From the NCBI RefSeq assembly GCF_009857435.1, contig NZ_WWCK01000003.1, positions 496,001 to 560,000 on the forward strand: a stretch of DNA of 64,000 nt, in the 5' to 3' direction. Under the pieces are notes generated by a model that saw only the letters and a list, made by a program, of their open reading frames with translations, was not told the DNA's origin and ran no database searches. This document shows positions 7,734 to 17,359 of the stretch, piece by piece. The stretch's first letter is position 1. Every line of letters starts with the position of its first letter. This DNA is from Duganella rivi (GTDB lineage Bacteria; Pseudomonadota; Gammaproteobacteria; Burkholderiales; Burkholderiaceae_D). Made by a program: the position numbers and the translations under genes.

Positions 7734-9932
7734 ATGCAAAAACAGAATCTGAAGCTGTCCCCGTTCGCCCTCGCCGCCATGCTGCTGACCGCTGCCACCG
7801 CAGCACAAGCGCAAAGCCAGGCCGCTGCCGCTAACGCAGCCGATGGCGCCGACGGCAAAGTTCAATCGGTCGTGGTCAGCGCTTCCGCCGACGCCTCGGC
7901 TGAAGGCTTGTCGCGCAATTTCGCCGGCGGCCAGGTGGCACGCGGCGGCCGTGCCGGTATTCTGGGTAACGTCGACATCATGGACTCGCCTTTCAACACC
8001 CTGAACTTCACCTCCGAACTGATTCAAGACCAGCAAGCGCGCAGCGTGGCCGACGTGCTGCAGAACGATCCATCCGTGCGCGTGGCACGCGGCTTCGGCA
8101 ACTTCCAGGAGCTGTATGTGATTCGCGGCTTCGCTGTGAGCTCGGACGACCTGGCCTACAACGGCTTGTACGGCGTGCTGCCGCGCCAATTCGTGGCATC
8201 GGAACTACTGGAGCGCGTGGAAGTCTTCCGCGGCGCGAACTCCTTCCTGAACGGCGCAGCACCGGGCGGCGGCGGCATCGGCGGCTCGATCAACCTGCTG
8301 CCGAAACGCGCAGGCGCTACGCCGCTGACGCAAGTGACGGTCGGCGTTGAAACCGGCGGTCAAGGCTACGCCGCCGTTGATATCGCGCGCCGCTTTGGCG
8401 CCGACGGCAACACCGGCATCCGCATCAACGCTGCACGCCGCGACGGCGACACCGGCGTCGATAAAGAACACCGTGAACTGAACGTGGCTTCGGTCGGCCT
8501 TGACTTCCAGGGCCGCGACTTCCGCCTGTCCGCCGATATCGGCTACCAGGATCACAAGCTGACCAGCCCACGTCCGGCAGTCACTGCCAGCACCGCAATC
8601 GCCCTGCCATCCGCACCGGATAGCAGCAGCAATTGGGCGCAGGACTGGACTCGCTCCAACGAGCGCGATACCTTCGGCACCTTGCGCGGCGAGTGGGATC
8701 TGAATAAGAACACCGTGGCATGGGCCGCCTTCGGTGCGCGCAGCGGCGACGAGAACAACATCTTGTCCGAACCAACCGTGACCAGCGTGGACGGCACCGC
8801 CAACGCCTACCGCTTCGACAACACCCGCCACGACAACGTGCGCACCGGTGAAATCGGCGTGCGCACCAAGCTGCGCACCGGTGACGTAGGCCACACCATC
8901 AGCGCGAGCGCGTCGAGCTACTGGCTGGAGTCGAAGAACGCCTATGCATTCAGCACGTTTGGCGGCATCGCCACCAACATCTACAACCCGGTCAACGTGA
9001 CCGCGCCGCCGGCCAACTTCTTCACCGGTGGTGTGTTGAGCAATCCAGGCCTGACCAGCAAGAGTATCCTGACCAGCTACGCCATCGCCGACACGCTGTC
9101 CATGCTGGATGATAAAGTGCTGCTGACCGTGGGCGCGCGCCACCAGGCCATCAAAGGGGACAGCTACGACTACAACACCGGCGTAACGCTCACGCATTAC
9201 GACGCAACCAAGGTCACGCCGGTGATCGCCGTGGTCTACAAGCCGGTGAAAGGCGTGTCGCTTTACGCGAACTATATCGAGGGCCTGCAACAAGGCGCAA
9301 CGGCGCCGAGCAACGCCGAGAACCGTGGCACCATGTTTGCACCGTACGTGTCGAAGCAAAAAGAAATCGGTGTGAAGTATGAACAAGGCACGCTGGGCGC
9401 TACCGCTGCCCTGTTCCGCACCAATCAGCCAGCGGGCTATATGGAGAGCGGCGTATTCGGCATCTTCGGCGAACAGCGCAACCAAGGCATGGAGCTGACG
9501 GTGTACGGCGTGCCTATGAAAGGCCTGCGCCTACTGGGTGGCTTGACGCTGCTCGATGCTACGCAGCGTGTGACGCAAGGCGGCATCAATCAAGGCAAGG
9601 ACGTCATCGGTGTGCCGGATACGCAGCTGAACATCGGCGCCGAATGGAGTGTGCCGGGCGTGAGCGGTTTGAATCTGAACGCGCGTACCGTCTACACCTC
9701 ATCGCAATTTGCGGATGGCGCCAACAAGCAGGAACTGCCGGCGTGGACGCGCCTGGATCTGGGCGCGAGCTACGCTACCCGCATCTTCGACCGCAACGTC
9801 ACCTTCCGCGCGCGCGTCGACAACGTGACCGACAAGAGCTACTGGGCGTCGGCCGGTGGCTACCCAGGCTCGGGCTACCTGATCCTGGGTGCGCCGCGTA
9901 CCGCATCGGTGTCGGCGACTTTCGAGTTCTAA
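7734..9932 (+). CDS. TonB-dependent siderophore receptor
   Basis: A 732-residue outer-membrane receptor. Residues 1-26 are a Sec signal peptide ending AQA. The plug domain follows (~45-200) with RSVADVLQNDPSVRV, YVIRGF and the LERVEVFRGANSFLNG segment typical of siderophore receptors. The rest is a 22-strand-type beta barrel closing with the aromatic C terminus SVSATFEF. It should import a ferric siderophore using TonB-ExbBD energy; FhuE/Fiu-like hydroxamate or catecholate ligands are possible but not resolvable. It diverges from the PepSY gene and carries Fur-like sites upstream. The ribosome-binding site is weak. Its TAA interlocks with the stop of the convergent lipoprotein gene. Confidence 0.92.
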   Translation: MQKQNLKLSPFALAAMLLTAATAAQAQSQAAAANAADGADGKVQSVVVSASADASAEGLSRNFAGGQVARGGRAGILGNVDIMDSPFNTLNFTSELIQDQQARSVADVLQNDPSVRVARGFGNFQELYVIRGFAVSSDDLAYNGLYGVLPRQFVASELLERVEVFRGANSFLNGAAPGGGGIGGSINLLPKRAGATPLTQVTVGVETGGQGYAAVDIARRFGADGNTGIRINAARRDGDTGVDKEHRELNVASVGLDFQGRDFRLSADIGYQDHKLTSPRPAVTASTAIALPSAPDSSSNWAQDWTRSNERDTFGTLRGEWDLNKNTVAWAAFGARSGDENNILSEPTVTSVDGTANAYRFDNTRHDNVRTGEIGVRTKLRTGDVGHTISASASSYWLESKNAYAFSTFGGIATNIYNPVNVTAPPANFFTGGVLSNPGLTSKSILTSYAIADTLSMLDDKVLLTVGARHQAIKGDSYDYNTGVTLTHYDATKVTPVIAVVYKPVKGVSLYANYIEGLQQGATAPSNAENRGTMFAPYVSKQKEIGVKYEQGTLGATAALFRTNQPAGYMESGVFGIFGEQRNQGMELTVYGVPMKGLRLLGGLTLLDATQRVTQGGINQGKDVIGVPDTQLNIGAEWSVPGVSGLNLNARTVYTSSQFADGANKQELPAWTRLDLGASYATRIFDRNVTFRARVDNVTDKSYWASAGGYPGSGYLILGAPRTASVSATFEF

Positions 9933-11302
9933 TAAATCTCGCGGCGCAGGCGCTGCATTTGCTGGTCATGACGATCCACCCAGCGGCGGGCGTCATCCAA
10001 CTGGCGCTCCAGCCGCTGCAGGTAGTCGCTTAACTCGCGCCGCTCTTGTTCGCGGCGGCGATCCTGTTTGACCGTTTCGTCGTTGACGGGACGGTCTTTC
10101 GCTTCCTGGTTGGCGCGGATCTCGCGCTCCAGCCGAACCAGACGACCGCGCACATCGCGCACGCGGTTGGCCAAATCATTCGCATCATCCACCGCCTGGC
10201 GATGCTTGGCCGCAGCGATTTCAAAATCCTGTCCGCTCACGTAAGCGTGTTTTAGCTGGTTCTGTGCTGCTGGCGCGCAGACTTCAATCGCCATGCCGGC
10301 ATTGCCCCGGCCACGTTCAAACGCATTCTCCGGCGTACAGTAGCGCGCGTTCTCCTGGCGCCATGCGTTGGTGTAAGCGTCCTTCGTGCCCGGAATCGAG
10401 AACACACCGTCGCGGCTTGCGTTGGCGATGCGTTGATCCAGCATGAAGGGATGGCCGTAGCCGTCTGCTGCGCCGGTGTCGCGCCAGTAAGTCAGCAGGC
10501 GCGCCTCCCACGCTTCGCGATACTCGCGCTCATGGATCTTCAAGCCCTTGGCTTTCGCTTCGCGTCCACGCGTGCCGAATTCCTTGCCGCTGGTAGCGTC
10601 TTGGGTGCCGAGATTGCGCCAGTAATTGACGATTTCCGCATTCCACGCGGTGCGGTAGGACTCTTCTTGAATATCGACGCCGGCGCTGCGCGCGGCTGCG
10701 GCGCGGTTGCGGAATTCGCTGTCCGGCGTGCCGCTGCGCGCATCGGAGTAGCCAGCATCCGACCAGAAGGTGCGGTTGCCGGCGCGCCAACCGTTGGTAT
10801 AAGCCTGCTCGTCAAAACGCAGTTGCGCAGCCGCAGCCTTGCTGCGATTGGCTTCCTTCTGCGTGAGCGGCATGCCGCTGGCGCCTTCGCGCTGCCCGGC
10901 CGCTGTCCAGTAGTCGGAATTCCCGGCAGTCCAGCCGGCGTTGTAAGCGGATGGATTGAGTGGTGTTTTGTGTTTGCGCACGTCTTCGCTGTTGGCGTGG
11001 CGGTCGTACTGCGCCAGCGATCCTTGCTGGCCGTCCTTGCTGCCCAAGGTGTACCACAAGTCCCAATTCCCTTGCGCCCAGCCCGCGCTGTAGCGCGTCG
11101 CTGCATCGTTGGCGGCCGGCTTGTCGGCATGGTCGTCGCAGAAGTCTTTGCGTTCGGCGTAGTTGGCCGGTTCGCCCAGCAGGCCGTCTTTGTGGCCGAT
11201 GGCGTTCCAGTCGCCGACCTTGCAGTCAGCGACACGCTGCATGTGGGACTGGCAGCCGGCCAGCAGCAAAATCAGGGGAATCAGGCGCAATGAGGTTTTC
11301 AT
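9929..11302 (-). CDS. DUF2799-like lipoprotein with six tandem ~48-residue repeats and C-terminal coiled coil
   Basis: A 457-residue predicted lipoprotein: signal peptide with lipobox LAGC (Cys17). After a first W..G..DG..G unit, a repeat of the form Y..GW..G...YW...G..D...G starts at Tyr 71, 120, 168, 216, 261 and 310 (period 45-49). Between repeats are charged linkers such as TPLNPSAY and ESYRTAW. Residues ~365-455 are rich in Arg, Glu and Gln with heptad spacing and should form a coiled coil. DUF2799 proteins have the same W/G/DG pattern but usually far fewer units. No function is known. An envelope scaffold or peptidoglycan/LPS contact role would be inference. It is convergent with the receptor gene and shares a CTAA stop overlap. 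Confidence 0.75.
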   Translation of the reverse strand: MKTSLRLIPLILLLAGCQSHMQRVADCKVGDWNAIGHKDGLLGEPANYAERKDFCDDHADKPAANDAATRYSAGWAQGNWDLWYTLGSKDGQQGSLAQYDRHANSEDVRKHKTPLNPSAYNAGWTAGNSDYWTAAGQREGASGMPLTQKEANRSKAAAAQLRFDEQAYTNGWRAGNRTFWSDAGYSDARSGTPDSEFRNRAAAARSAGVDIQEESYRTAWNAEIVNYWRNLGTQDATSGKEFGTRGREAKAKGLKIHEREYREAWEARLLTYWRDTGAADGYGHPFMLDQRIANASRDGVFSIPGTKDAYTNAWRQENARYCTPENAFERGRGNAGMAIEVCAPAAQNQLKHAYVSGQDFEIAAAKHRQAVDDANDLANRVRDVRGRLVRLEREIRANQEAKDRPVNDETVKQDRRREQERRELSDYLQRLERQLDDARRWVDRHDQQMQRLRREIY

Positions 11303-11332
11303 GCGCCGGATTATAATGCCAATTTACTATCC

Positions 11333-13123
11333 TCAGGCAGCAATTGCGATGTGGCTCTCGCGGTGCTGGATGGCGTGGGCGAGGAAGGCGCTGGCACTAA
11401 GCGGCTTGGCGAAGTGGTAGCCCTGCGCGATGTCACAGCCCCAATCGCGGATCAGGCCCAGTGACTGCGCCGTCTCCACGCCTTCCGCCACTACCTGGTA
11501 ATCAAGCTCGCGGGCCAGGCCGATCAGCGAGCGCACGATGCGCTGGTCGCGCGGATTGGCGTCTACATGGCGTATCAGCGACTGGTCCACCTTGACCACC
11601 GTGGCTGGCACTTTTTGCAGGTAGGCGAAGTTGCTGTAGCCGGTGCCGAAATCGTCGAGCGCAAGGCTCATACCCAAATCGCGGATGCCGTGCAGCGTTT
11701 GCAAGATGCCCGGCCCTTCCATCCAGATCCCTTCCGTGCATTCGATTTCGACATAGCGCGGGTCGACGCCAAACTCGCGGCAGGTGGCGGCCAGGCGTTG
11801 GACAATGTCCGGCTCTTCAAAATTGTAGGCCGACAGATTGATCGCCACCTTGATCAAGTTACCGGCCGCATGCCACTCGCTAAGCTGCTTGATGGCGGTG
11901 TGGATCACCCAGTGGCTAAGCGGTCCTATTAGCGCGGTCTTTTCGATCAGCGGGATGAATTCCGCCGGCGACACCGGACCCAGTTCGGCGTGATTCCAGC
12001 GCAGCAGCGCTTCGGCCGACAGGCAGGCGCCGCTGCCCAGTTCATGCTTGGGCTGGTAGACCAGCTCGAAGTGGCCGCCAGCGATGGCGTTGCGCACATC
12101 GTTCAACAGGCGGAAGGCGCGTTTCTGCTGTTCGTCCTCGGTATTGCTGTAACAGCTCCAGCGCTGCTGGTGCACGAGCGACTGGTTGACCGCCGCCGCA
12201 GCCTTGCGCGGCGCATCCTTGGCCGAGCTGGGACACAGGTCGAATACCACGATGCCGCCAAAGCTGGGCAGCACCATCGGGATATTCAGGCTGTTGAGCG
12301 GTGCTTGCAGTTCCGGCTCCAGACTATGCAAATAGCTGATGAAGCCATCGGTGTCTTCATCCATCGACAGAATGGCAAAGCGGGCGTCGGTCAGGTGATA
12401 GACCTGTGCCCTGCCCTCGAATAGCCGCAGCAGCCGCGCGCCGACTTCGCGCACCAGTTCATCGTAGACCGGCGCGCCCAGCACGCGGATGATTTCATAG
12501 GCCTTGGCCGCGTCGGGCATGTCGATATCGGCCAGCACGCGGTATTCGCCGCGATGCTGGCGGCCGTGCGCGGTCAGGTCTTCAAACAGCTGATACCTAT
12601 TGGGCATGCCGCTGACCGCGTCGACGTGGCCGACCGCGCGGCCCAGCGTAATGTGGGCCATGACCATGCCGGCCAGCCGGGTCAACTGCTCTTTTTCTGC
12701 GGCGGTGAAGCTGCGCGGCTGGGTGTCGATCACGCACAGCGCGCCGATGGCGTAGCCTTCCGGCGTAATCAGCGGCGCACCGGCGTAGAAGCGCACCGCT
12801 TGCGGGCCGGTGACCATGGGATTGCCGGCAAAGCGCGCGTCCAGCAGCGTGTCTTCGATCATCAGCACACTGGCTTGCTGGATGGTGTAGTTGCAGAAGG
12901 TCTGGTCTCGCTGCGCGTTCGGCGGGCAAAAGCCGACGCTGGACTTGAGCCACTGGCGGTCGCTGTCCAGCAGCGAGATGTAGGCGCCGGCCACGCCGTA
13001 CATCTCCATCGCCAGCCGCGTGATGGCGTCAAAGTATTCGCTGGTGTTGGTGTTGAGGATGCCCAGCTGGTGCAGCGCTTGCAGGCGTTCTGTCTCGGAG
13101 TTATTGAGCACTATGTCCTGCAT
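11333..13123 (-). CDS. GAF - degenerate GGDEF - EAL domain protein (c-di-GMP phosphodiesterase candidate)
   Basis: A 596-residue cytoplasmic protein. Residues ~8-160 are a GAF domain of the type that begins ETERLQALHQLGILN. Residues ~170-320 are a GGDEF-like domain whose signature is replaced by LTDAR, so it is not expected to make c-di-GMP. Residues ~345-585 are an EAL domain keeping EALLRW, INLSAYNF, DDFGTGYSN, VKVDQSL, AEGVE and QGYHFAKPL. These include the metal-binding and catalytic positions, so phosphodiesterase activity is likely. It follows a chemoreceptor gene by only 2 bases, suggesting that sensing and c-di-GMP breakdown are co-expressed. Confidence 0.88.
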   Translation of the reverse strand: MQDIVLNNSETERLQALHQLGILNTNTSEYFDAITRLAMEMYGVAGAYISLLDSDRQWLKSSVGFCPPNAQRDQTFCNYTIQQASVLMIEDTLLDARFAGNPMVTGPQAVRFYAGAPLITPEGYAIGALCVIDTQPRSFTAAEKEQLTRLAGMVMAHITLGRAVGHVDAVSGMPNRYQLFEDLTAHGRQHRGEYRVLADIDMPDAAKAYEIIRVLGAPVYDELVREVGARLLRLFEGRAQVYHLTDARFAILSMDEDTDGFISYLHSLEPELQAPLNSLNIPMVLPSFGGIVVFDLCPSSAKDAPRKAAAAVNQSLVHQQRWSCYSNTEDEQQKRAFRLLNDVRNAIAGGHFELVYQPKHELGSGACLSAEALLRWNHAELGPVSPAEFIPLIEKTALIGPLSHWVIHTAIKQLSEWHAAGNLIKVAINLSAYNFEEPDIVQRLAATCREFGVDPRYVEIECTEGIWMEGPGILQTLHGIRDLGMSLALDDFGTGYSNFAYLQKVPATVVKVDQSLIRHVDANPRDQRIVRSLIGLARELDYQVVAEGVETAQSLGLIRDWGCDIAQGYHFAKPLSASAFLAHAIQHRESHIAIAA

Positions 13124-13125
13124 AG

Positions 13126-14793
13126 TTACGCTCCCACCGGGGCTGGCAGCAGGCCGGCCGAGGCGCGCGCACCGGACGGTGCGGCGGCTCCGCGCGCAGG
13201 CTGCGCATGCCAGCCGTCGCGCTGGGTTTTGAAGACACTGACCGCGTGGTTCAGGTGCGCGGCCTGCTCTTGCAGCACTTCCACCTCGCCGGCCGCGTGT
13301 TCGACCAATGCGGCATTCTGCTGCGTCACCTGGTCCATCTGCGCGATGGCGCGGTTGACTTCCTCGATCCCCTGGCGCTGCTCGTCGCTGGCCAGCGTGA
13401 TGGCGCCGACCATGTCGCTAACCTGCTTCACGCTTTGCACGATGTCGCGCATGGTGCTGCCCGCGTGTTCCACCAGCTGGGTGCCGGCGTGGATCTTGGC
13501 CACCGATTCATCGATCAGCGATTTCACTTCGCGCGCGGCGGTCGAGCTGCGCTGCGCCAGGTTGCGCACTTCGGTTGCCACCACGGCGAAGCCGCGGCCT
13601 TGTTCACCGGCGCGGGCGGCTTCCACGGCCGCGTTCAGCGCCAGAATGTTGGTCTGGAAGGCAATACCGTCGATCACGCTGATAATCTCTTCGATCTTGC
13701 GCGACGATTCGTCGATGGCGTTCATGGTCAGCACCACTTCGCCGACGATTTCGCCGCCCTTGCTGGCGATGTCCGAAGCGTTCTGCGCCAGCGTGTTGGC
13801 GTCGCGGGCGCTGTCGGCATTCTGTTTGACGGTGGAGGTCAGTTCTTCCATGGCCGATGCGGTTTCCTCCAGTGAGCTGGCCTGGTCTTCGGTGCGGCCG
13901 GACAGGTGCTGGTTCTGTTCGGAGATCTGGTCGCTGATGCTACTGACGGCGACAGAGGCTTCGTGAACTTCGGTCACGGTGGCGCGCAGGTTGCGGCTCA
14001 TTTTCACCAGCACCGCCATGATGCTGTCCTGGTCGTGGCCGCGCAGCGTCATGTCGTGATACAGCTCGCCGCGGTCCACCGCATTGGCCAGCGCCTTGAC
14101 TTCGGCCGGCTCGGCGCCCAGTGCGCGCAGCAGGTATTGGGTGACGCGCCATGCCACCACCACGCCGATGGCGATCGCGATGGCGACGGCGGCCAGCGTC
14201 AGCGACTGGAAGTTGTGCGCGCCGTGGCGGGCCAGCGCCGATTCGGCCTCAGTCATTTTCTCTTCCTGGTCGATGAAACCGTTGATGCTGGCCAGCCATT
14301 CGACAAAGGCCGGCTTGGCCTGCTCCAGCATGATCTTGCGGGCGCCTTCGATGTCGCCGGCGCGGCGCGCCTCAATGATCTTGCGGATCAGCGGCGTGGC
14401 ACGGGCTTCGCTCTGCTTGATGCGCGACAGCCAATCGCGCTCTTCCGGCGTGATCTTGGCGTTGGCGGCGCTGAACAGCGCATCCATAGGCCGCGCCGAC
14501 TGCTGGTAATCGTTATCGAGCTTGTCGATCAGCGCCGTGACGCCGCTCATTTCGGCGTCGCCCACCAGCGTCACGTCGCGCAGCGCGATCGCGCGGTCAT
14601 GCACGCTGCCGCGGAAGTTGATCGCATAGCGCTGCTTCACGTTATTGACCTCGCTGATGTGCTGCAGGCTGTTGTCAATGGCGTTGACCTTGAATACGCT
14701 CAGCACCGACAGCACCAGCATCATCGCCAGTACGATGCCAAAGCCGATGCCCAGGCGGCCGGCCACACTGATTTCGTTCTTATTGATTTCCAT
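13126..14793 (-). CDS. Methyl-accepting chemotaxis protein with 4HB sensor
   Basis: A 555-residue inner-membrane chemoreceptor. A first membrane helix lies at ~13-35, a periplasmic four-helix-bundle sensor at ~36-190, a second helix at ~190-212, a HAMP region at ~215-268, then the long signalling coiled coil. The tip is [20 protein letters not shown] followed by [21 protein letters not shown], the standard CheA/CheW contact. The C terminus ends in PAPVGA and lacks an NWETF-type CheR tether. It is the upstream partner of the GAF-EAL gene. The ligand is unknown; 4HB sensors bind small acids and amino acids or respond to partner proteins. Confidence 0.93.
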   Translation of the reverse strand: MEINKNEISVAGRLGIGFGIVLAMMLVLSVLSVFKVNAIDNSLQHISEVNNVKQRYAINFRGSVHDRAIALRDVTLVGDAEMSGVTALIDKLDNDYQQSARPMDALFSAANAKITPEERDWLSRIKQSEARATPLIRKIIEARRAGDIEGARKIMLEQAKPAFVEWLASINGFIDQEEKMTEAESALARHGAHNFQSLTLAAVAIAIAIGVVVAWRVTQYLLRALGAEPAEVKALANAVDRGELYHDMTLRGHDQDSIMAVLVKMSRNLRATVTEVHEASVAVSSISDQISEQNQHLSGRTEDQASSLEETASAMEELTSTVKQNADSARDANTLAQNASDIASKGGEIVGEVVLTMNAIDESSRKIEEIISVIDGIAFQTNILALNAAVEAARAGEQGRGFAVVATEVRNLAQRSSTAAREVKSLIDESVAKIHAGTQLVEHAGSTMRDIVQSVKQVSDMVGAITLASDEQRQGIEEVNRAIAQMDQVTQQNAALVEHAAGEVEVLQEQAAHLNHAVSVFKTQRDGWHAQPARGAAAPSGARASAGLLPAPVGA

Positions 14794-14879
14794 TGCGGTT
14801 CCTTAGATCGGATACGAGATAAACGCCATCATATTTCGGCTGAGCAATTTAGTTAAATTTATTAATTAAATTAAATTAA

Positions 14880-14966
14880 TAGTAGTTTCCTATCGGCATA
14901 AATGCCGGGATGGGTTGAAACTTTACTACCAGCAGACAGGGAAAACACCTCCCCAAGGGGAGATGT
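14880..14966 (+). promoter_or_regulatory. Two consecutive hairpins in leader of membrane acyltransferase gene
   Basis: The first structure is nested: CGGCAT/ATGCCG at 14894-14907, inside TAGTAGTTTC paired with GAAACT and ACTA (14880-14889 with 14917-14928, two-base bulge). The second is ACACCTCCCC/GGGGAGATGT (14945-14966) with one mismatch and an AA loop, 18 bases before the chosen ATG. Together they could be a structured 5' leader. The same DNA is also the upstream region of the divergent chemoreceptor, so operator function is an alternative. Confidence 0.35.
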
Positions 14967-14984
14967 CATGGTAAGGTTTTGCCT

Positions 14985-16067
14985 ATGCGTATAAATTCTA
15001 TCGATGCCGTTCGCGGCCTGACCGTTGCCGCGATGCTGCTGGTGAATGACGCCGGCGACTGGTCGCATATCTATCCCTGGCTGGAGCACGCCGAATGGCA
15101 TGGCTGCACGCCGGCGGACCTTATCTTCCCGGTGTTTATGCTGATCGTGGGCGTATCGCTGCAACTGGCGCTTGGGCGGCAGCTTGAAGGTGGCGCGGGC
15201 CACGGCACCAATGCCAACGCCGATGCGCTGCTGATGCGCGCCGTGCTACTGCGCGGCGCCCGTATCGTGCTGCTTGGCGTGGTGCTGAACGTGATATCGC
15301 TACTGGCGATGGGCGGGCACGGCTTCCGCCTGCTCGGCGTCTTGCAGCGCATCGGCATCTGTTTCGCGCTGGCGGGCATGATCGCCATTTATCTGCGCAG
15401 CGCCCCCGCACAATGGGCCGCGTTGGCAGCGATCCTGCTCGGTTACTGGGCGCTGCTGGCGGGCAGCGGCGGCGTTGAGCCGAATGTGAATCTGGCCGAT
15501 CGCATCGACACGGCGCTGCTAGGCGCCCTGTCCTATCAATACGATGTGGCCACCGGCCTCGCGCACGAGCCGGAAGGAATCTTGAGCACCTTGCCGGCGC
15601 TGGGCACCGTCATCCTTGGCATGCGCGCGGGCGACTGGCTGCGCAAGGGCCGCATCGGCATGGTGGCGCTTGGCGGCGCGGTGGCGATGCTGATCGGCGG
15701 CGCATGGTCGCTGGCGCTGCCGCTGAATAAGCAGTTGTGGACTTCGTCCTTCGTGCTATGGACTGGCGGCTTCGGCATGCTGGCGATTGCGCTGGCCTAC
15801 CAGTTGATCGACATACGCGGCTGGCCGCCGCTGGGACGCTCGATGGGCGTGAACGCCATTACCGCCTATGCCGGCTCGTGGCTGGCGACCTGCCTGCTGG
15901 CGGCCAGTGGGCAAATGGGCCCGATCTACGAGAGCCTGTTCCGCGTGCCGCTAGCGCCGATATTTGGACAGGAGTTTGCCTCGATGGCGTTCGCCGCCAG
16001 CTTCACTGCCGTCTTCTGGATTGCGATGGCCTACGCTTACAAGCGCGGTTGGCGCATCTCGATTTAG
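14985..16067 (+). CDS. HGSNAT-like / DUF5009 membrane acyltransferase-like protein
   Basis: A 360-residue polytopic membrane protein starting MRINSIDAVRGLTVAAML, the hallmark of the heparan-alpha-glucosaminide N-acetyltransferase-like family. VNDAGDWSHIYPWLEHAEWHG (split here by family loops) and LIFPVFMLIVGVSLQLALG follow, then about nine further hydrophobic helices. Homologs are thought to transfer acetyl groups across the membrane to sugars or surface glycans. In bacteria the substrate is mostly unknown. ATG 14985 is preferred over an in-frame TTG six bases earlier. The leader contains two hairpins. Its stop interlocks with that of the convergent porin-like gene. Confidence 0.82.
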   Translation: MRINSIDAVRGLTVAAMLLVNDAGDWSHIYPWLEHAEWHGCTPADLIFPVFMLIVGVSLQLALGRQLEGGAGHGTNANADALLMRAVLLRGARIVLLGVVLNVISLLAMGGHGFRLLGVLQRIGICFALAGMIAIYLRSAPAQWAALAAILLGYWALLAGSGGVEPNVNLADRIDTALLGALSYQYDVATGLAHEPEGILSTLPALGTVILGMRAGDWLRKGRIGMVALGGAVAMLIGGAWSLALPLNKQLWTSSFVLWTGGFGMLAIALAYQLIDIRGWPPLGRSMGVNAITAYAGSWLATCLLAASGQMGPIYESLFRVPLAPIFGQEFASMAFAASFTAVFWIAMAYAYKRGWRISI

Positions 16068-17299
16068 AACTTCCAGCGCAGCGACAATGTGAGACTGCGT
16101 TCCTTTTGCAGCGCAGCCTCGCCAATCAAAACGCGGGCCGAGCGTTCGCTGCGCACCAGCAGCGCTTCCGTCATCAGCGACCAGCTCTCGGCCAGCGGCC
16201 AATCGTAGGCTAGCGCCACGCCGTAACCGACTTCGTTGTTTGGATCCGAGGGAATGTTATCGTGCTCCGTGGTGCTGAAACGGTCGTAGCGCACGGCCGC
16301 TGTGCCAGGGCCAAGCGGATGGCTCAGTAGCGCAAACCACGATTGAAAATCCAGTCCCACGCCGTTCCGTCCCATCAGCGTATCGCCGCGCATGGCCTGT
16401 AGCGCCAGCTCCCACTGTCCCTGCGGACGCCACACCGCACTCACATGGTCGAAGCGCGTGCGCCAGCCGTACTGGCCGTCCTTGACCACCGTGGGATCGG
16501 TCAGATTATCGTAATGCAGCGCCGCCAGCTCCAGCCGCGTGCCAAAGTTCAGATTCGCGCCGGCGTAGTAGCCAAGCTTCCCATCCAACTCGCGGAACGG
16601 GTGGATATCGCGCGATTGCCTCAACAGCCTGCCGTCCGGCGGCCGATAGACCGGCAAGTCGGCCAGCTTCAGTGTGTCGTTGCGGCCGGCGATGCGGTCG
16701 CTGATCGACCAGCCGCGCCACGCCAGCAAAGTGCCCGTCGGGTCATTGCCGGTGTAAGCCGCCACCACGAAGCCCACGTCATAAGGCGCGCCGCTGTAGC
16801 GGCCCAAGCGCCGCGCGCTCCATTCCACGCCGTTGGTGCGCAGCTCCTCGCCGATCCAGCTGTTAATTGCGGAACTGGAGATGGTGTGCTTGGGCACCCA
16901 GCCCACGCTGTCGTAATCGATTTCCACGCTGGTCGGCGCGAAGAAGAAGCCGGCGCGTACGCGGGTTTTCCACGCGCCCTCCGGCACCGGATTCCAACTG
17001 ATGAAAGCCTCGCGCACATCGACCACGCCGCGATGCTGCTGGTCGGCGCTCAGTTCAACGCTGGCGCTCACGCTATCGAGCAAATCGGCATCGCCGCGCA
17101 GCACCGCCTGCCCGATGCTTAGCCGCGGCGAGTTTTCGTCGTAGCGCGTCTTGGCCAAGCCGCTGTCGAGGAAACTGCGGCCAGCGTCAGAATCGACGGC
17201 GCGCAAGTCCAGCAAGCCGCGCCACTCAACCGCCTGCGCATTCGCAGCAGTGACGGCCAGCGCCAGCATCAGCATCATCGTAGGGGTGGTTAGTTTCAT
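16064..17299 (-). CDS. Porin-like outer-membrane beta-barrel protein
   Basis: A 411-residue exported protein. The start at 17299 gives a clear signal peptide (MKLTTPTMMLMLALAVTAANA); in-frame upstream sequence is charged and unlikely to be coding. The mature protein alternates polar and hydrophobic residues, with many Trp/Tyr girdle positions, and ends SLTLSLRWKF with the terminal Phe required for outer-membrane assembly. This fits a 14-18-strand porin. Family identity is not certain; it resembles phosphate-selective or hypothetical porins of betaproteobacteria. No linked transporter indicates a substrate. Confidence 0.7.
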   Translation of the reverse strand: MKLTTPTMMLMLALAVTAANAQAVEWRGLLDLRAVDSDAGRSFLDSGLAKTRYDENSPRLSIGQAVLRGDADLLDSVSASVELSADQQHRGVVDVREAFISWNPVPEGAWKTRVRAGFFFAPTSVEIDYDSVGWVPKHTISSSAINSWIGEELRTNGVEWSARRLGRYSGAPYDVGFVVAAYTGNDPTGTLLAWRGWSISDRIAGRNDTLKLADLPVYRPPDGRLLRQSRDIHPFRELDGKLGYYAGANLNFGTRLELAALHYDNLTDPTVVKDGQYGWRTRFDHVSAVWRPQGQWELALQAMRGDTLMGRNGVGLDFQSWFALLSHPLGPGTAAVRYDRFSTTEHDNIPSDPNNEVGYGVALAYDWPLAESWSLMTEALLVRSERSARVLIGEAALQKERSLTLSLRWKF

Positions 17300-17359
17300 C
17301 CCTGCATCATACACGGCTATAATCCATCGTCTCAACCACGACGAAGAAGGCTTCGGAAG

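Noticed and set aside
14820..14925. Sigma28-like promoter for the 4HB chemoreceptor (TAAAGTTT and GCCGATAG are both present)
   Set aside because: The two elements are 20 bases apart instead of about 11, and the other GCCG candidate lacks a -35 at proper distance.
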